Source: Microlunatus soli
GTDB lineage: Bacteria > Actinomycetota > Actinomycetes > Propionibacteriales > Propionibacteriaceae
Direction of reading: 5' to 3'
Length of the DNA: 64,000 bases
Assembly: GCF_900105385.1 (NCBI RefSeq)
Contig: NZ_LT629772.1
Span: 2,604,001 to 2,668,000 of the forward strand
Position numbers and translations under genes: made by a program. A model generated the notes under the pieces. It saw only the letters and a program-made list of their open reading frames with translations, ran no database searches and was not told the origin of the DNA. Shown one piece after another: positions 51,130-59,693 of this stretch (position 1 is its first letter; each line of letters begins with the position of its first letter).

Positions 51130-51232
51130 CCGGTATGGACCAGACTCCACCGAACCGGCGGATCATCCGACTCCTTCCGGACTATCGATAGTTTCGTAGC
51201 GTCAGATTCACCGGACTCCCGTCCTACGAGCC

Positions 51233-52679
51233 TGTTATCTCGCAGGACATCGGTGACAGTTCTGTATCAGGACATCGGTGACACTCCGGGGGTTGTTGGT
51301 GGTGACACTTCTGTGGGTGGTTGGCTGGTCTGTTGGGGCCAGTGAAGAATGATCCCGTTGATCCACGTATCCGACTTGCGATCACGCAATGGCCTGAGGA
51401 TGCGCCGCGTGGCGCGGTGTCGACGTTTTGTGCCGAGCACGCCATCTCTCGGAAGGCGTTCTATGCGATCCGTGCCCGGGTGCGGCAGGACGGCGCGGCG
51501 GCCGCGTTGGAGCCTCGGAGTCGACGACCTCAGCGCAGCCTGTCTCAGCTGACCGAGGCTGTGAAGAAGCAGGCGATCGGGGTGCGGGCGGCGTTGGAGT
51601 CTTCGGGTCTGGACCACGGACCGATCAGCGTGCACGACAAGATGCAGACTCTGGGGATGGTGCCGGTCCCCTCGCCGGCATCGTTAGCGCGGATCTTCCG
51701 CGAAGCCAGCGTTGCCCGTGTCGAGCCGAAGAAGCGGCCCCGGGCGGCCTGGCGCCGGTTCGTCTACCCAGCCCCGAACGCGTGCTGGCAGATCGACGCC
51801 ACCGAGTACGTCCTGACCCGCGGACGCAAGTGTGTGATCTTCCAACTCCTCGATGATCATTCCCGCTACGCGTTGACCTCACACGTGGCCTGGAGCGAGA
51901 CCGGTGATGCCGCAGTCGCGGTGGTGAAGAAAGCAATCACCACGCACGGAGTTCCGCAACGCTTGCTGTCAGACAACGGATTAGCGCTCAACCCGACTCG
52001 ACGCGGCTGGTCGGGGCAACTCACCACCTACCTTGCCAGTCTCGGTGTTGAAGCAATCACCGGAAAGCCCTACTCGCCGACCACCCAGGGCAAGAACGAA
52101 CGATTCCATCAGACCCTGTTCCGCTGGCTCGATCACCAACCGCTGGCCGACACCCTGGACCAACTCCAAGCTCAAGTCGACGCCTTCGACATCATCTACA
52201 ACACTCAACGCCCGCACCAAGGACTCCCGGGCCGGGTCACACCGCACCAAGCATGGGGAGCCACCGCGAAGGCCGAACCGCCCCGACCACAGCCACCCCA
52301 ACACCCAGCCGTCACCCCCGGCGCTTCAGCTCCCGACCCGACCCCGCCAGCCCCGGCCAGCTGGCAGACCACACCCGGCAACCACCTGCTGAAGGTCCGA
52401 CCCGGCGGGAAAGTCCTGGTCCACCGCATCGCCTACCAGATCGGCACCCGCCACACCGGCGAATACCTCGAAGTCATCCACGACACCGAAACCATCGGCT
52501 TCTACAACACGGAAACCGGGGAACTGATCATCGAACACGCCCTCCCCGAACCCGGAACCCGATACGTCGGCAACGGCCGACCCCGCGGACGACCACCCAA
52601 ACCGTCACCGATGTCCTGACACACCAACCGTCACCGATGTCCTGACACAGAACTGTCACCGATGTCCTGAGACATCACA
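51233..52679 (+). mobile_element. IS481-family insertion sequence, apparently intact
   Basis: The element runs from TGTTATCTCGCAGGACATC to the complement TGTGATGTCTCAGGACATC, with terminal inverted repeats of about 50 bases that contain two copies of CAGGACATCGGTGACA on each side. A 15-bp direct repeat, CCCGTCCTACGAGCC, flanks it (51218-51232 and 52680-52694) and is a likely target duplication. The single transposase gene is intact. Confidence 0.85.
51321..52619 (+). CDS. IS481-family transposase (DDE)
   Basis: 432 residues from TTG 51321 (GTG 51342 possible). An N-terminal helix-turn-helix (AVSTFCAEHAISRKAFYAIRARV) is followed by the rve integrase core with D159 in QIDATEY, D218 in LLSDNG and E260 in GKNERFHQ, and IIYNTQRPHQGL after it. 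A Pro-rich linker (about 320-355) leads to a C-terminal domain. The gene is intact, within 50-base terminal repeats, so the element is probably active or was until recently. Confidence 0.93.
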   Translation: MAGLLGPVKNDPVDPRIRLAITQWPEDAPRGAVSTFCAEHAISRKAFYAIRARVRQDGAAAALEPRSRRPQRSLSQLTEAVKKQAIGVRAALESSGLDHGPISVHDKMQTLGMVPVPSPASLARIFREASVARVEPKKRPRAAWRRFVYPAPNACWQIDATEYVLTRGRKCVIFQLLDDHSRYALTSHVAWSETGDAAVAVVKKAITTHGVPQRLLSDNGLALNPTRRGWSGQLTTYLASLGVEAITGKPYSPTTQGKNERFHQTLFRWLDHQPLADTLDQLQAQVDAFDIIYNTQRPHQGLPGRVTPHQAWGATAKAEPPRPQPPQHPAVTPGASAPDPTPPAPASWQTTPGNHLLKVRPGGKVLVHRIAYQIGTRHTGEYLEVIHDTETIGFYNTETGELIIEHALPEPGTRYVGNGRPRGRPPKPSPMS

Positions 52680-52744
52680 CCCGTCCTACGAGCCTTTCGT
52701 GCCATCTGGCGCTACAAAGTCGTCGACCCACCACAACAACCGGC

Positions 52745-53320
52745 TCAGCTGATCGACTCGAAGATCACGTCGGTGGTGTGGCCGATCACCTCGACCTCGT
52801 CACCCAGCGCCCACTCGGCGACCCGGGACGCCATCGCCGCAGGTACGCCTTCGGTGGTTCCCGGTGCCGGACCGATGTCGAAGGTCGCGTGCCCGTCATG
52901 CGGCAGGACGACGTCGAATCCTCGTTCCAGGGCACCCCGAGCGGTCGCCAGAACGCACATCTCCGACATCACGCCGACGACGCAGATGCGGCCGACCTCG
53001 TGCTGCCGCAGGATTTCCTCCAGCGCGGTGCAGTCGAACCCGTCGTCCTTCCGCTTCCGGATCACCACTTCACGGCCGGACTCGGCTACCGGAAAGTGGA
53101 GTTCCCAGCCCGGCCGACCGGGCTCATCGACGGCACCCGGTGCGCCATCGTTCTGCAGGTGCACCACCAAGGCACCAACCTGCCTGGCTCGCCGCACGAG
53201 GTCGTCCAGGTTGATCAGGAGTTGCTCACTCTCGGGTGCCGCGTCGTCGCCGGTGACGAATGCGTTCTGGATATCGACGATCACCAGGGCCCGGACCGCA
53301 GCGGCTGTCGGCGCAGACAT
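52745..53320 (-). CDS. isochorismatase-like cysteine hydrolase
   Basis: 191 residues. The catalytic triad is visible as D16 in LVIVDIQNAF, a Lys in VVIRKRKDDGF (89 or 91), and C122 in GVMSEMCVLATARGA. The family includes nicotinamidases, N-carbamoylsarcosine amidohydrolases and ureidoacrylate hydrolases. No specific-substrate motif is seen. The gene begins eight bases before the DUF881 stop, on the same strand, so it follows that gene in one transcript. It is not part of the conserved neighbourhood in mycobacteria. Confidence 0.85.
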   Translation of the reverse strand: MSAPTAAAVRALVIVDIQNAFVTGDDAAPESEQLLINLDDLVRRARQVGALVVHLQNDGAPGAVDEPGRPGWELHFPVAESGREVVIRKRKDDGFDCTALEEILRQHEVGRICVVGVMSEMCVLATARGALERGFDVVLPHDGHATFDIGPAPGTTEGVPAAMASRVAEWALGDEVEVIGHTTDVIFESIS

Positions 53321-53327
53321 CGGCGGG

Positions 53328-54107
53328 TCAGCCGCGGGCGTGCGCGTACTGCAGGTTCAGTGCGCCGCGGTAGGCCGGGAAACGTGCCTCGGTCTTGGTG
53401 TCGACCCGGTAGCCGAGCCGGAACCGGTCCACGTACTGCTGGTAGATCCGGACGAACTCCGACTGCTCAAGGGTCTGCCGCAGCCGCTCCTGATCACCGA
53501 TCGCGCTGATCCTGTACGGCGGCGCGTACGGCACACCGTGCAGCACCACCGTATTGCCCACGCACTTGATGCCGGTGGTGGAGATCACCCGCTGACCCTG
53601 GATCGTCATCGCCTCGGCACCACCGGCCCAGAGCAGGTTGACGATGGACTGGATGTCCTGTTGGTGCACCACCAGCAGATCCTCGTCGACACCGTCGGCG
53701 GCGACATCGGACGGTGCGTCGTCCAAGGTCACTGTCAGCGACGGCCCGGCGACCGGCGCCAGCCCGGCCTGCCGGGACCGTGCGGCCAACTCGGCGTCCA
53801 GTGACGGCTGACGTTCCCGGGACGCCAACCGGTCCACCTCGGTGCGCAGATCGGTCGCCTGCTCGGCGAGTTCGGCGTTGCGCTGCGATTCCGACTCCAC
53901 CAGGCTGATCAGATCGGTGTTCCGGGCGGGCCGTAGATCGATGCCGCGGGCGTTGATCGCGCTGACGGTGATCATCAGCCCGGCCAGCAGGCAGACCACG
54001 CCGGTGAGCACCTTGCCGGACAGCTTGCGCCGGTTGCGCAGCCGCTGCCGGACCCGGGCCCGGACCAGCGCGCGGCGGACCCGTTCGCCGATCGATTGAC
54101 CGTGCAC
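53328..54107 (-). CDS. DUF881 membrane-anchored protein (Rv0012-like)
   Basis: 259 residues from GTG 54107 with GGAGGGAG upstream. A basic cytoplasmic start (RVRRALVRARVRQRLRNRRKL) leads to one membrane helix (VLTGVVCLLAGLMITVSAIN), a coiled-coil-like segment (LVESESQRNAELAEQATDL) and the extracytoplasmic DUF881 domain (LTVTLDDAP, QQDIQSIVNLLWAGGAEAM). The function is unknown, but the homologue in mycobacteria (Rv0012) lies between crgA and trpG. Here it is divergent from crgA, as there. Confidence 0.88.
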   Translation of the reverse strand: MHGQSIGERVRRALVRARVRQRLRNRRKLSGKVLTGVVCLLAGLMITVSAINARGIDLRPARNTDLISLVESESQRNAELAEQATDLRTEVDRLASRERQPSLDAELAARSRQAGLAPVAGPSLTVTLDDAPSDVAADGVDEDLLVVHQQDIQSIVNLLWAGGAEAMTIQGQRVISTTGIKCVGNTVVLHGVPYAPPYRISAIGDQERLRQTLEQSEFVRIYQQYVDRFRLGYRVDTKTEARFPAYRGALNLQYAHARG

Positions 54108-54214
54108 GCCGCTCCCTCCAGCCGGTGGTGGAAAAGATTGTCCAGCCCGTGAATGTGTCTCACGGGTGTGGATTGACTACGCTACCCAACATCCCCCGTG
54201 TCGAGGAGAGAGCG

Positions 54215-54805
54215 TTGCCTGAATCGAAAGTCCGCAAGGCCGCCGCTGAGAAGCGCAAGCGGTCCGGCGCGAAGTCGGCTGCCGACAAGGCGGCCTCGAC
54301 CGCCTCGAAGGCCGGCGAGACGTCGAAGTCGGCGGCATCCTCGGTCTCGTCGGGCGCAGCTTCGGGGGCGAGCAGCGTACGCAGCCGGGCCTCTCGGATC
54401 GTGGAGGAGACCCGCCCGAAGCGCCGCTGGCTGCTGCCGGTGTCGATCCTGCTGGCCGTGCTCGGCCTGGCCTGGGGTGCGCTCTGGCTGGTCGACGACA
54501 AGCTGATCGGCTTCATGGACTCGCTCGGCAAGTGGAACATCGCGATCGCGGTCGTGCTGGTGCTCGCCGGGGTGATCCTGTTCCTGGCGCTGCGTCCGCG
54601 CCGCGGGACGCCGTACGCTCCGGGCGGCCGGCGCTGGGTGCCGCCGACCTTCATCGGGGTCGGGCTGCTCGGCGTCGCCTGGTTGGTCGTCTACTACGTC
54701 GCCGGCACCATGATCCCGTTCATGGCCGCGCTGGGTAACTGGAACATCCTGATCGGGATGGCCGGGATGGCCGCCGCGTTCATCATCGCGACCCTCTGGA
54801 AGTAG
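54215..54805 (+). CDS. crgA: CrgA-like division protein with two tandem CrgA units
   Basis: 196 residues from TTG 54215, with GAGGAG seven bases upstream. CrgA proteins normally have about 90 residues and two membrane helices. Here the pattern RRW-P-LG-AW-FM-LG-WNI is present twice: unit 1 about 71-129 (RRWLLPVSILL, FMDSLGKWNIAI) and unit 2 about 141-196 (RRWVPPTFIGV, FMAALGNWNILI), giving four helices. An Ala/Ser/Lys-rich cytoplasmic tail precedes them. CrgA recruits divisome and wall-synthesis proteins (FtsZ, FtsQ, PbpA partners in mycobacteria). Confidence 0.88.
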   Translation: MPESKVRKAAAEKRKRSGAKSAADKAASTASKAGETSKSAASSVSSGAASGASSVRSRASRIVEETRPKRRWLLPVSILLAVLGLAWGALWLVDDKLIGFMDSLGKWNIAIAVVLVLAGVILFLALRPRRGTPYAPGGRRWVPPTFIGVGLLGVAWLVVYYVAGTMIPFMAALGNWNILIGMAGMAAAFIIATLWK

Positions 54806-54840
54806 TTCCGGCGCGCGGCACCCTGGTCAAGCGATAGCTG

Positions 54841-55458
54841 TCAGCCGATCCCGTCGACCAGTTGGCTGAGCCCGTTCTTGATCCGCTGCAGGCTGTAGCC
54901 CAGGCCGTCGCGCTGTCCGAGGAAGGCTGCCGGATCCAGCGGCGCCAGCAACGCGTCAGCCAGGAAATGGGCGTCCAGTTCGTGTCCCGGAGCTCGCCCG
55001 CGATCGGCAGACAGCTGCTCGATCAACAACGCCAGATGCTGATGCCGGAACGCGCCCGCGCCCCGTCCGTGCTGAGCGTTGCGGGCCGCGCTGCCGGCGG
55101 TGGCCAGCACCGGCGCGTACGCCTCCAGCATGTCGGCGTAGGCGTGCAGGAAGGCGATGATCCGGTCCCGCGGTAGGGCCCCCGGTCCCAGCGGCGGCGG
55201 CCCGGTCAGCAGCTGTTGCTGCAGCGCGATCTCCCGTTCGTTCATCAGGGCGTCGACCAGCCCGGCCTGATCGCCGAATCTCCGGTAGACCGTCCCGACG
55301 CCGACCTCGGCGGCGGCCGCGACCGCGTTCATCGTCAGCTGACCACCGCCACGCTCGTCGACCAGCCGTCGAGCGGCGGCCAGGATCCGTTCCCGATTCC
55401 GGGCAGCATCGGATCGCTCGACCGGCCGCTGCCCCAGCACCGGCAACTCGCCACTCAC
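54841..55458 (-). CDS. TetR-family transcriptional regulator
   Basis: 205 residues. The helix-turn-helix is RILAAARRLVDERGGGQLTMNAVAAAAEVGVGTVYRRFGDQAGLVDAL, a canonical TetR domain, followed by a helical ligand domain. It is divergent from no near gene: the next gene on the plus strand (wrbA) begins 400 bases away, with a palindrome CGACGTT-gtccg-AACGTCG (55482-55500) just upstream of the regulator, its probable autoregulatory site. WrbA may be a further target. Confidence 0.86.
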   Translation of the reverse strand: MSGELPVLGQRPVERSDAARNRERILAAARRLVDERGGGQLTMNAVAAAAEVGVGTVYRRFGDQAGLVDALMNEREIALQQQLLTGPPPLGPGALPRDRIIAFLHAYADMLEAYAPVLATAGSAARNAQHGRGAGAFRHQHLALLIEQLSADRGRAPGHELDAHFLADALLAPLDPAAFLGQRDGLGYSLQRIKNGLSQLVDGIG

Positions 55459-55481
55459 CGCGCTCCCCCTCGTGTCCGTAC

Positions 55482-55500
55482 CGACGTTGTCCGAACGTCG
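55482..55500. promoter_or_regulatory. TetR-type operator
   Basis: CGACGTT (55482-55488) and AACGTCG (55494-55500) are perfect inverted arms around GTCCG, 24 bases upstream of the tetR start. Confidence 0.65.
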
Positions 55501-55606
55501 TTGGGATATGCCCAGCTACCAGTCTGACGGCTCCGGGCGGCGGGCGAATCACATCGATGTTGTTCTCTCCACAGTGGGGATAACTCCTGTGGATAACCCC
55601 GCCCGC

Positions 55607-55677
55607 GATCTCCTGCTCAGGCGAAGCGGAGCGGCAGAGGCGGGAAGCGGCCGCACCGCTGTGCTGAGCAGGAGATC
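55607..55677. repeat. 71-bp palindromic element upstream of wrbA
   Basis: GATCTCCTGCTCAG (55607-55620) and CTGAGCAGGAGATC (55664-55677) are perfect 14-bp inverted ends. The inner AGCGGAGCGGC and GCCGCACCGCT also pair partly. It is a hairpin or small MITE-like unit in the 420-base spacer between tetR and wrbA, which otherwise holds no gene that I can support. Confidence 0.65.
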
Positions 55678-55817
55678 CGATCCCAGTGTCGCCAGCCGGG
55701 GCGGCGATGCCGTCGCGAATCGCCGGAGCCGAGGCTGAGATTTCGATGATCGCCACACACTCTCGGTCAGCACTCAGACAGAACGCCGTTGTAGTTGTCA
55801 TTTCAACCAGATCCTTC

Positions 55818-55836
55818 TATCCTCGTAACCGGATAG
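55818..55836. promoter_or_regulatory. inverted repeat in the wrbA promoter region
   Basis: CTATCC (55818-55823) and GGATAG (55831-55836) are inverted arms 46 bases before the wrbA ATG, in a patch of lower G+C. They may be the site of a redox-responsive regulator. Confidence 0.4.
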
Positions 55837-55881
55837 CAATCCGATTCCGGCCGGCTCCGGCTGGACCGTGCGAGGAGAGAC

Positions 55882-56496
55882 ATGAGCGAAGCCGTCAAGA
55901 CTGCCGTCATCTACTACAGCTCCACCGGCAACATCCATCGGCTGGCCGAAGCCGCCATCGCGGGCGCCGAGAAGGCCGGTTCACAGACCCGACTGCGCAA
56001 GATCCGCGAGCTGGCACCCGAGGCCGCCATCAGCAGCAACGACGCCTGGAAAGCACATGTGGAGGCGACCACCGACGTCGCGACCGCCGAACTCGAGGAC
56101 CTGGAATGGGCCGACGTGGTGATCTTCGGCGCACCGACCCGCTACGGCAACGTGCCCTCGCAGTTCCAGCAGTTCATCGACACCACCGGACCGCTGTGGT
56201 CGCAGGGCAAGCTGGCCGACAAGGTCTACACCGCCTTCACCAGCAGCAGCACCGCGCACGGCGGCCAGGAATCCACGCTGCTGTCGCTCTACACCACGCT
56301 GTTCCACTGGGGCGGCATCGTCGTCCCGCCGGGATACACCGATCCGATCCAATTCCAGCTGGGCAACCCGTACGGCGCCTCGCACGTCGCGACCCCGGGC
56401 AACTTCCCGGGTGAGACCGAGCTCGAGGCCGCCCGCTACCAAGCCCGCCGTGCGGTCGAGATCGCCGGTTCGCTGAAGTCGGGCCAGGCCGCCTGA
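55882..56496 (+). CDS. wrbA: NAD(P)H:quinone oxidoreductase WrbA
   Basis: 204 residues from ATG 55882, with GAGGAG upstream. The flavodoxin-like FMN site is seen in VIYYSSTGNIHRLAEA, and the WrbA-specific segments are GAPTRYGNVPSQFQQFID and SSSTAHGGQESTLLSLYTTLFHWG. It reduces quinones by two electrons and limits oxidative damage. A strong hairpin (56524-56560) follows. Regulation may use the inverted repeat at 55818-55836. Confidence 0.92.
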   Translation: MSEAVKTAVIYYSSTGNIHRLAEAAIAGAEKAGSQTRLRKIRELAPEAAISSNDAWKAHVEATTDVATAELEDLEWADVVIFGAPTRYGNVPSQFQQFIDTTGPLWSQGKLADKVYTAFTSSSTAHGGQESTLLSLYTTLFHWGGIVVPPGYTDPIQFQLGNPYGASHVATPGNFPGETELEAARYQARRAVEIAGSLKSGQAA

Positions 56497-56523
56497 CCCT
56501 CATCTCTCCCGATACTTCGTCTC

Positions 56524-56560
56524 CGACGGCCGCCGACCCCACCCGGGTCGGCGGCCGTCG
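56524..56560. terminator. 16-bp perfect stem-loop after wrbA
   Basis: CGACGGCCGCCGACCC (56524-56539) and GGGTCGGCGGCCGTCG (56545-56560) pair completely across CACCC. There is no T-tract, but the stability suggests a transcription stop. Confidence 0.65.
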
Positions 56561-56630
56561 ACGTATCGTGCTCGCTGTACGCCGACCGGGATCGGGTGCG
56601 CGCGACGGCGCGTCGATGAGGAGATGGGCC

Positions 56631-57491
56631 ATGGAGGCAGCGGACGCACGACGTGCGGTGTCCGCGGCGACCCGGACCGTCTCCTCGTTCGGTCTGCAGG
56701 TCGACCGGACCGATGTGCTCAACGACTCCAACCGGCTCGTCGTCCGTCTGACCCCCTGCGACACCGTCGCCCGGGTCACACCCGTGACCCATTTCGCGAG
56801 CGCTGAGCTGGAGGTCGAACTCACCGACCTACTGCTCCGGACCGACGCTCCCGTTGCCGCGCTCGATCCTCGGATCGGGCCGCAGGTCTTCGTCCGGGAC
56901 GGCTTCAAGATCACCTTCTGGGCCCACGTCGCGTCAACACCTGATCCGACGACGCTTCCCGCGGCCGACTACGCCGACGCGCTCGGTCGCCTGCACACCG
57001 GCCTGCGACAGCTCGACGTCAGCGCACCGCACGTGCTCGATCGGATCGGCGCCACCGAACACGACGTGGCGAGCCCCGACGTCACCCCCGAACTCGCCGA
57101 TCGGGACCGGGAGCTGCTGGTCGGCACGCTGCGCGAGCTGAGCCGTCCGATCGTCGACCGGCACGTCGCCGAGCAGGTCCTGCACGGCGAGCCACACCCG
57201 GGAAACGTCCTCACCACCCCGGGCGGGCCGCTCTTCATCGACTTCGAGAACGCCGCCACCGGACCCGTCGAGTACGACCTCGCGTGGGCACCCTTCGAGG
57301 TCGCCGCGCGCTGCTCGTACGCCGAGGACGACCTGTTGGACAGCTGCCGCGGCATCGTGCTGGCGATCATCGCGACCCATCGCTGGACCCTGGGCGACCG
57401 CCATCCCAGCGGAAGGCGGTCGGGGTGGGCGTTCCTCGACGCCGTACGGCAGGGCTCCCCGTGGCCGACCCTCGATCAGGTCACCTGGTAG
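56631..57491 (+). CDS. APH-fold phosphotransferase-like protein
   Basis: 286 residues from ATG 56631, with GAGGAG upstream. The C-lobe has VLHGEPHPGNVL in place of the usual HGDxxxxN, so the catalytic Asp is replaced by Glu, and LFIDFENAATGPVEYDLAW as the metal site. The N-lobe is less clear (LNDSNRLVVRL). It may phosphorylate a small molecule or be a weak or altered enzyme. No resistance role can be claimed. Confidence 0.8.
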   Translation: MEAADARRAVSAATRTVSSFGLQVDRTDVLNDSNRLVVRLTPCDTVARVTPVTHFASAELEVELTDLLLRTDAPVAALDPRIGPQVFVRDGFKITFWAHVASTPDPTTLPAADYADALGRLHTGLRQLDVSAPHVLDRIGATEHDVASPDVTPELADRDRELLVGTLRELSRPIVDRHVAEQVLHGEPHPGNVLTTPGGPLFIDFENAATGPVEYDLAWAPFEVAARCSYAEDDLLDSCRGIVLAIIATHRWTLGDRHPSGRRSGWAFLDAVRQGSPWPTLDQVTW

Positions 57492-57666
57492 CAGCACCGA
57501 CCCGCCGGGACGGCCGGTGCGATCCGATCGACGGGGCGTCGGCCGCTGGTGATCTCGGATAGCTGCGGTGCCGATCATGTGCGGGAGATGTGCAGCCGGT
57601 GTGCCGGCAGTCTGGATCGTGGGTGCCATCGAGGCCGCTCGGCCGCTCGGACAACGAGAGGATTGC

Positions 57667-58368
57667 GTGAGACCCATGGGGACCGATGACAACCTGATCA
57701 CCCGCCGGAGCCTGCTGCTCGGATCCGCCGCAGCCGCCGCCGCGCTCGGCCTCGGCACCGACCCGGCCGATGCCGCAGTGCGCCCCCGCCGCCGCGCAGC
57801 GTTTGCGGTCTGGGATCCGATCACCGGCAAGTTGACCACCGCGATGAGCCCGAAACGGGTGACCGTGCACATCGCCGTCACCCGCAGCGGCGACATCTAC
57901 GGTCCGGGCAAGGGCGCCGGCGGCAGTTACGCCCACTTCTACAATCCGCGGTCCGGCGCGCCCCGACAGCATCAGTACCTGGACCGACGAGCGGCCGCCG
58001 ATCTGAACGGCAGCTCGCGGAGCATCTCGGTCGAGCACGCCGGGTTGGACGGCGACCGGATGACCGACACCCAACTCCGCAACCTCGCCAAGATCTTCGC
58101 CTGGGCCGTGATCCACTGCGGGGTGCCCAACCGGATCGCGACGGTGGACGACCTGCGCGGTCTGGCCTGGCACCGCCTCGGGATCGACGGCAACTTCGGC
58201 CGGTTCGATCCTCATGACCGCACGACCTGGTGTCGCAAGCAGACCGGCGCGGTGTGGTCCAGCGCCACCGGCAAGCTCTGCCCCACCGACAAGTTCATCC
58301 GGCAGATCCCGACGGTCTACTCCAGGGCGCAGTACTGGCTGAAGAAGTGGGGTGGACGCCCGGGCTGA
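57667..58368 (+). CDS. Tat-exported N-acetylmuramoyl-L-alanine amidase-like protein
   Basis: 233 residues from GTG 57667, which has GAGAGG at the right distance; ATG 57676 is an alternative. The Tat signal is TRRSLLLGSAAAAAALG. The domain resembles Amidase_2 (PGRP fold): VTVHIAVTRSGDIY, SISVEHAG and LAWHRLGIDGNFGRFDP supply the expected His residues. It should cleave peptidoglycan or bind it outside the membrane. Target and timing are unknown. The next gene lies 114 bases away. Confidence 0.75.
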   Translation: MRPMGTDDNLITRRSLLLGSAAAAAALGLGTDPADAAVRPRRRAAFAVWDPITGKLTTAMSPKRVTVHIAVTRSGDIYGPGKGAGGSYAHFYNPRSGAPRQHQYLDRRAAADLNGSSRSISVEHAGLDGDRMTDTQLRNLAKIFAWAVIHCGVPNRIATVDDLRGLAWHRLGIDGNFGRFDPHDRTTWCRKQTGAVWSSATGKLCPTDKFIRQIPTVYSRAQYWLKKWGGRPG

Positions 58369-58482
58369 CCGTTCGGCGGCGTCTCCGGTCGCTCGCCATC
58401 CTCCGATGCTGCGCCGCACATCGGGGTGACGTAACGTCTGAGCTGTCAGAGTCGAATCGGCACGGGCAGGATCGTGATCACC

Positions 58483-59649
58483 ATGGCAGACGCCGTCATC
58501 GTCGATGTGTTGCGCACCGCGTCCGGCAAGGGCAAACCCGGTGGCGCGCTGTCCGAGATCCACCCGGTCCGGTTGCTCGCCGACACGATCCGCGGGCTGC
58601 TGGACCGGAATGATCTTGACCCGGCGCTGATCGACGACGTGCTGGCCGGCTGCGTCAGCCAGGCAGCCGAGCAGACCGCCAACATCGCCCGCAACGCCGC
58701 CTTGGCCGCCGGGCTGCCGGAGTCGGTGCCGGCCACCACCATCGACCGGCAGTGCGGCTCCAGCCAGCAGGCCGTGCATTTCGCCGCGCAGGGCGTGATC
58801 TCCGGCGCCTACGACGTCGTGATCGCCTGCGGGGTGGAATCGATGAGTCGGGTGCCGATGTTCTCCGCGACGATGGGCAAGGACCCGTACGCACCGCTGG
58901 CCGACCGCTATCCCGACGGGCTGGTGCCACAGGGAGTCAGCGCGGAGTTGATCGCGGCCCGCTGGAAACTGCAACGATCCGATCTGGACGAATTCGCCGC
59001 CGAGTCGCATCGCCGGGCAGCGGCCGCGCACAGCTCCGGTGCCTTCGACGCCGAGATCCTGCCGATCGGCGAGCATCGTGTCGACGAGACCGTCCGGCCG
59101 TCCACCAGTGTCGAAGGACTGGCCGGGCTGAAGCCGTCCTTCGCCGACCCGGCCCTGTCCGAGCGGTTCACCGAGATCAACTGGTCGATCACTCCCGGCA
59201 ACTCCTCACCGCTGACCGACGGCGCGTCGGCGGTGTTGATCATGAGCGAGCAGAAGGCGGCAGAGCTCGGGCTCACACCACGGGCCCGGTTCCATGCCGG
59301 CACCGTGGTCGGCAGCGACCCGCTGCTGATGCTGACCGGGGTGATCCCGGCGACCAAGAAGCTGCTGTCCCGCACCGGCCTCGCCATCGACGATCTCGAC
59401 GTGTACGAAGTGAACGAGGCCTTCGCGCCGGTGCCGCTGGCCTGGCGGCAGGAATTCAACGCCGACCCCGCCAAACTCAACCCGCGTGGCGGCGCGATCG
59501 CCCTCGGCCACCCACTCGGCGCCTCCGGCAGCAAGCTGCTCACCACCTTGATCAACCAGCTCGAGGCCGGCGGCGGCCGCTACGGCCTGCAGACCATGTG
59601 CGAGGGCGGCGGGATGGCCAACGCCATGATCATCGAGCGGCTCGGCTGA
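58483..59649 (+). CDS. acetyl-CoA acetyltransferase / thiolase
   Basis: 388 residues from ATG 58483. The acyl-binding C91 is in [13 protein letters not shown], with [29 protein letters not shown] and the second Cys in [18 protein letters not shown]. It condenses or cleaves acyl-CoA (acetoacetyl-CoA thiolase or 3-ketoacyl-CoA thiolase). It is followed at 44 bases by an SDR that fits 3-hydroxyacyl-CoA dehydrogenase, so a short beta-oxidation or branched-chain path is suggested. No hydratase is next to it. Confidence 0.92.
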   Translation: MADAVIVDVLRTASGKGKPGGALSEIHPVRLLADTIRGLLDRNDLDPALIDDVLAGCVSQAAEQTANIARNAALAAGLPESVPATTIDRQCGSSQQAVHFAAQGVISGAYDVVIACGVESMSRVPMFSATMGKDPYAPLADRYPDGLVPQGVSAELIAARWKLQRSDLDEFAAESHRRAAAAHSSGAFDAEILPIGEHRVDETVRPSTSVEGLAGLKPSFADPALSERFTEINWSITPGNSSPLTDGASAVLIMSEQKAAELGLTPRARFHAGTVVGSDPLLMLTGVIPATKKLLSRTGLAIDDLDVYEVNEAFAPVPLAWRQEFNADPAKLNPRGGAIALGHPLGASGSKLLTTLINQLEAGGGRYGLQTMCEGGGMANAMIIERLG

Positions 59650-59693
59650 GCCCGCGGATCCGCAGCAAACTCAACCCAGGAAGGGATTTCTGC

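Larger units (their letters stand above)
51192..52719. repeat. inverted repeat disrupted by the IS insertion
   Basis: TTTCGTAGCGTCAGAT (51192-51207) and ATCTGGCGCTACAAAG (52704-52719) would form a stem with two mismatches if the IS and one copy of the 15-bp duplication were removed. The insertion therefore lies in the loop of a former hairpin. Confidence 0.5.

Noticed and set aside
54125-54214. Upstream ATG start for the CrgA-like protein
   Set aside because: TTG 54215 has GAGGAG at seven bases and the upstream residues are unlike the Lys/Ala-rich start of CrgA proteins.
56631-57491. Aminoglycoside resistance gene
   Set aside because: Only the general APH fold is visible and the catalytic Asp is changed, so no drug can be named.
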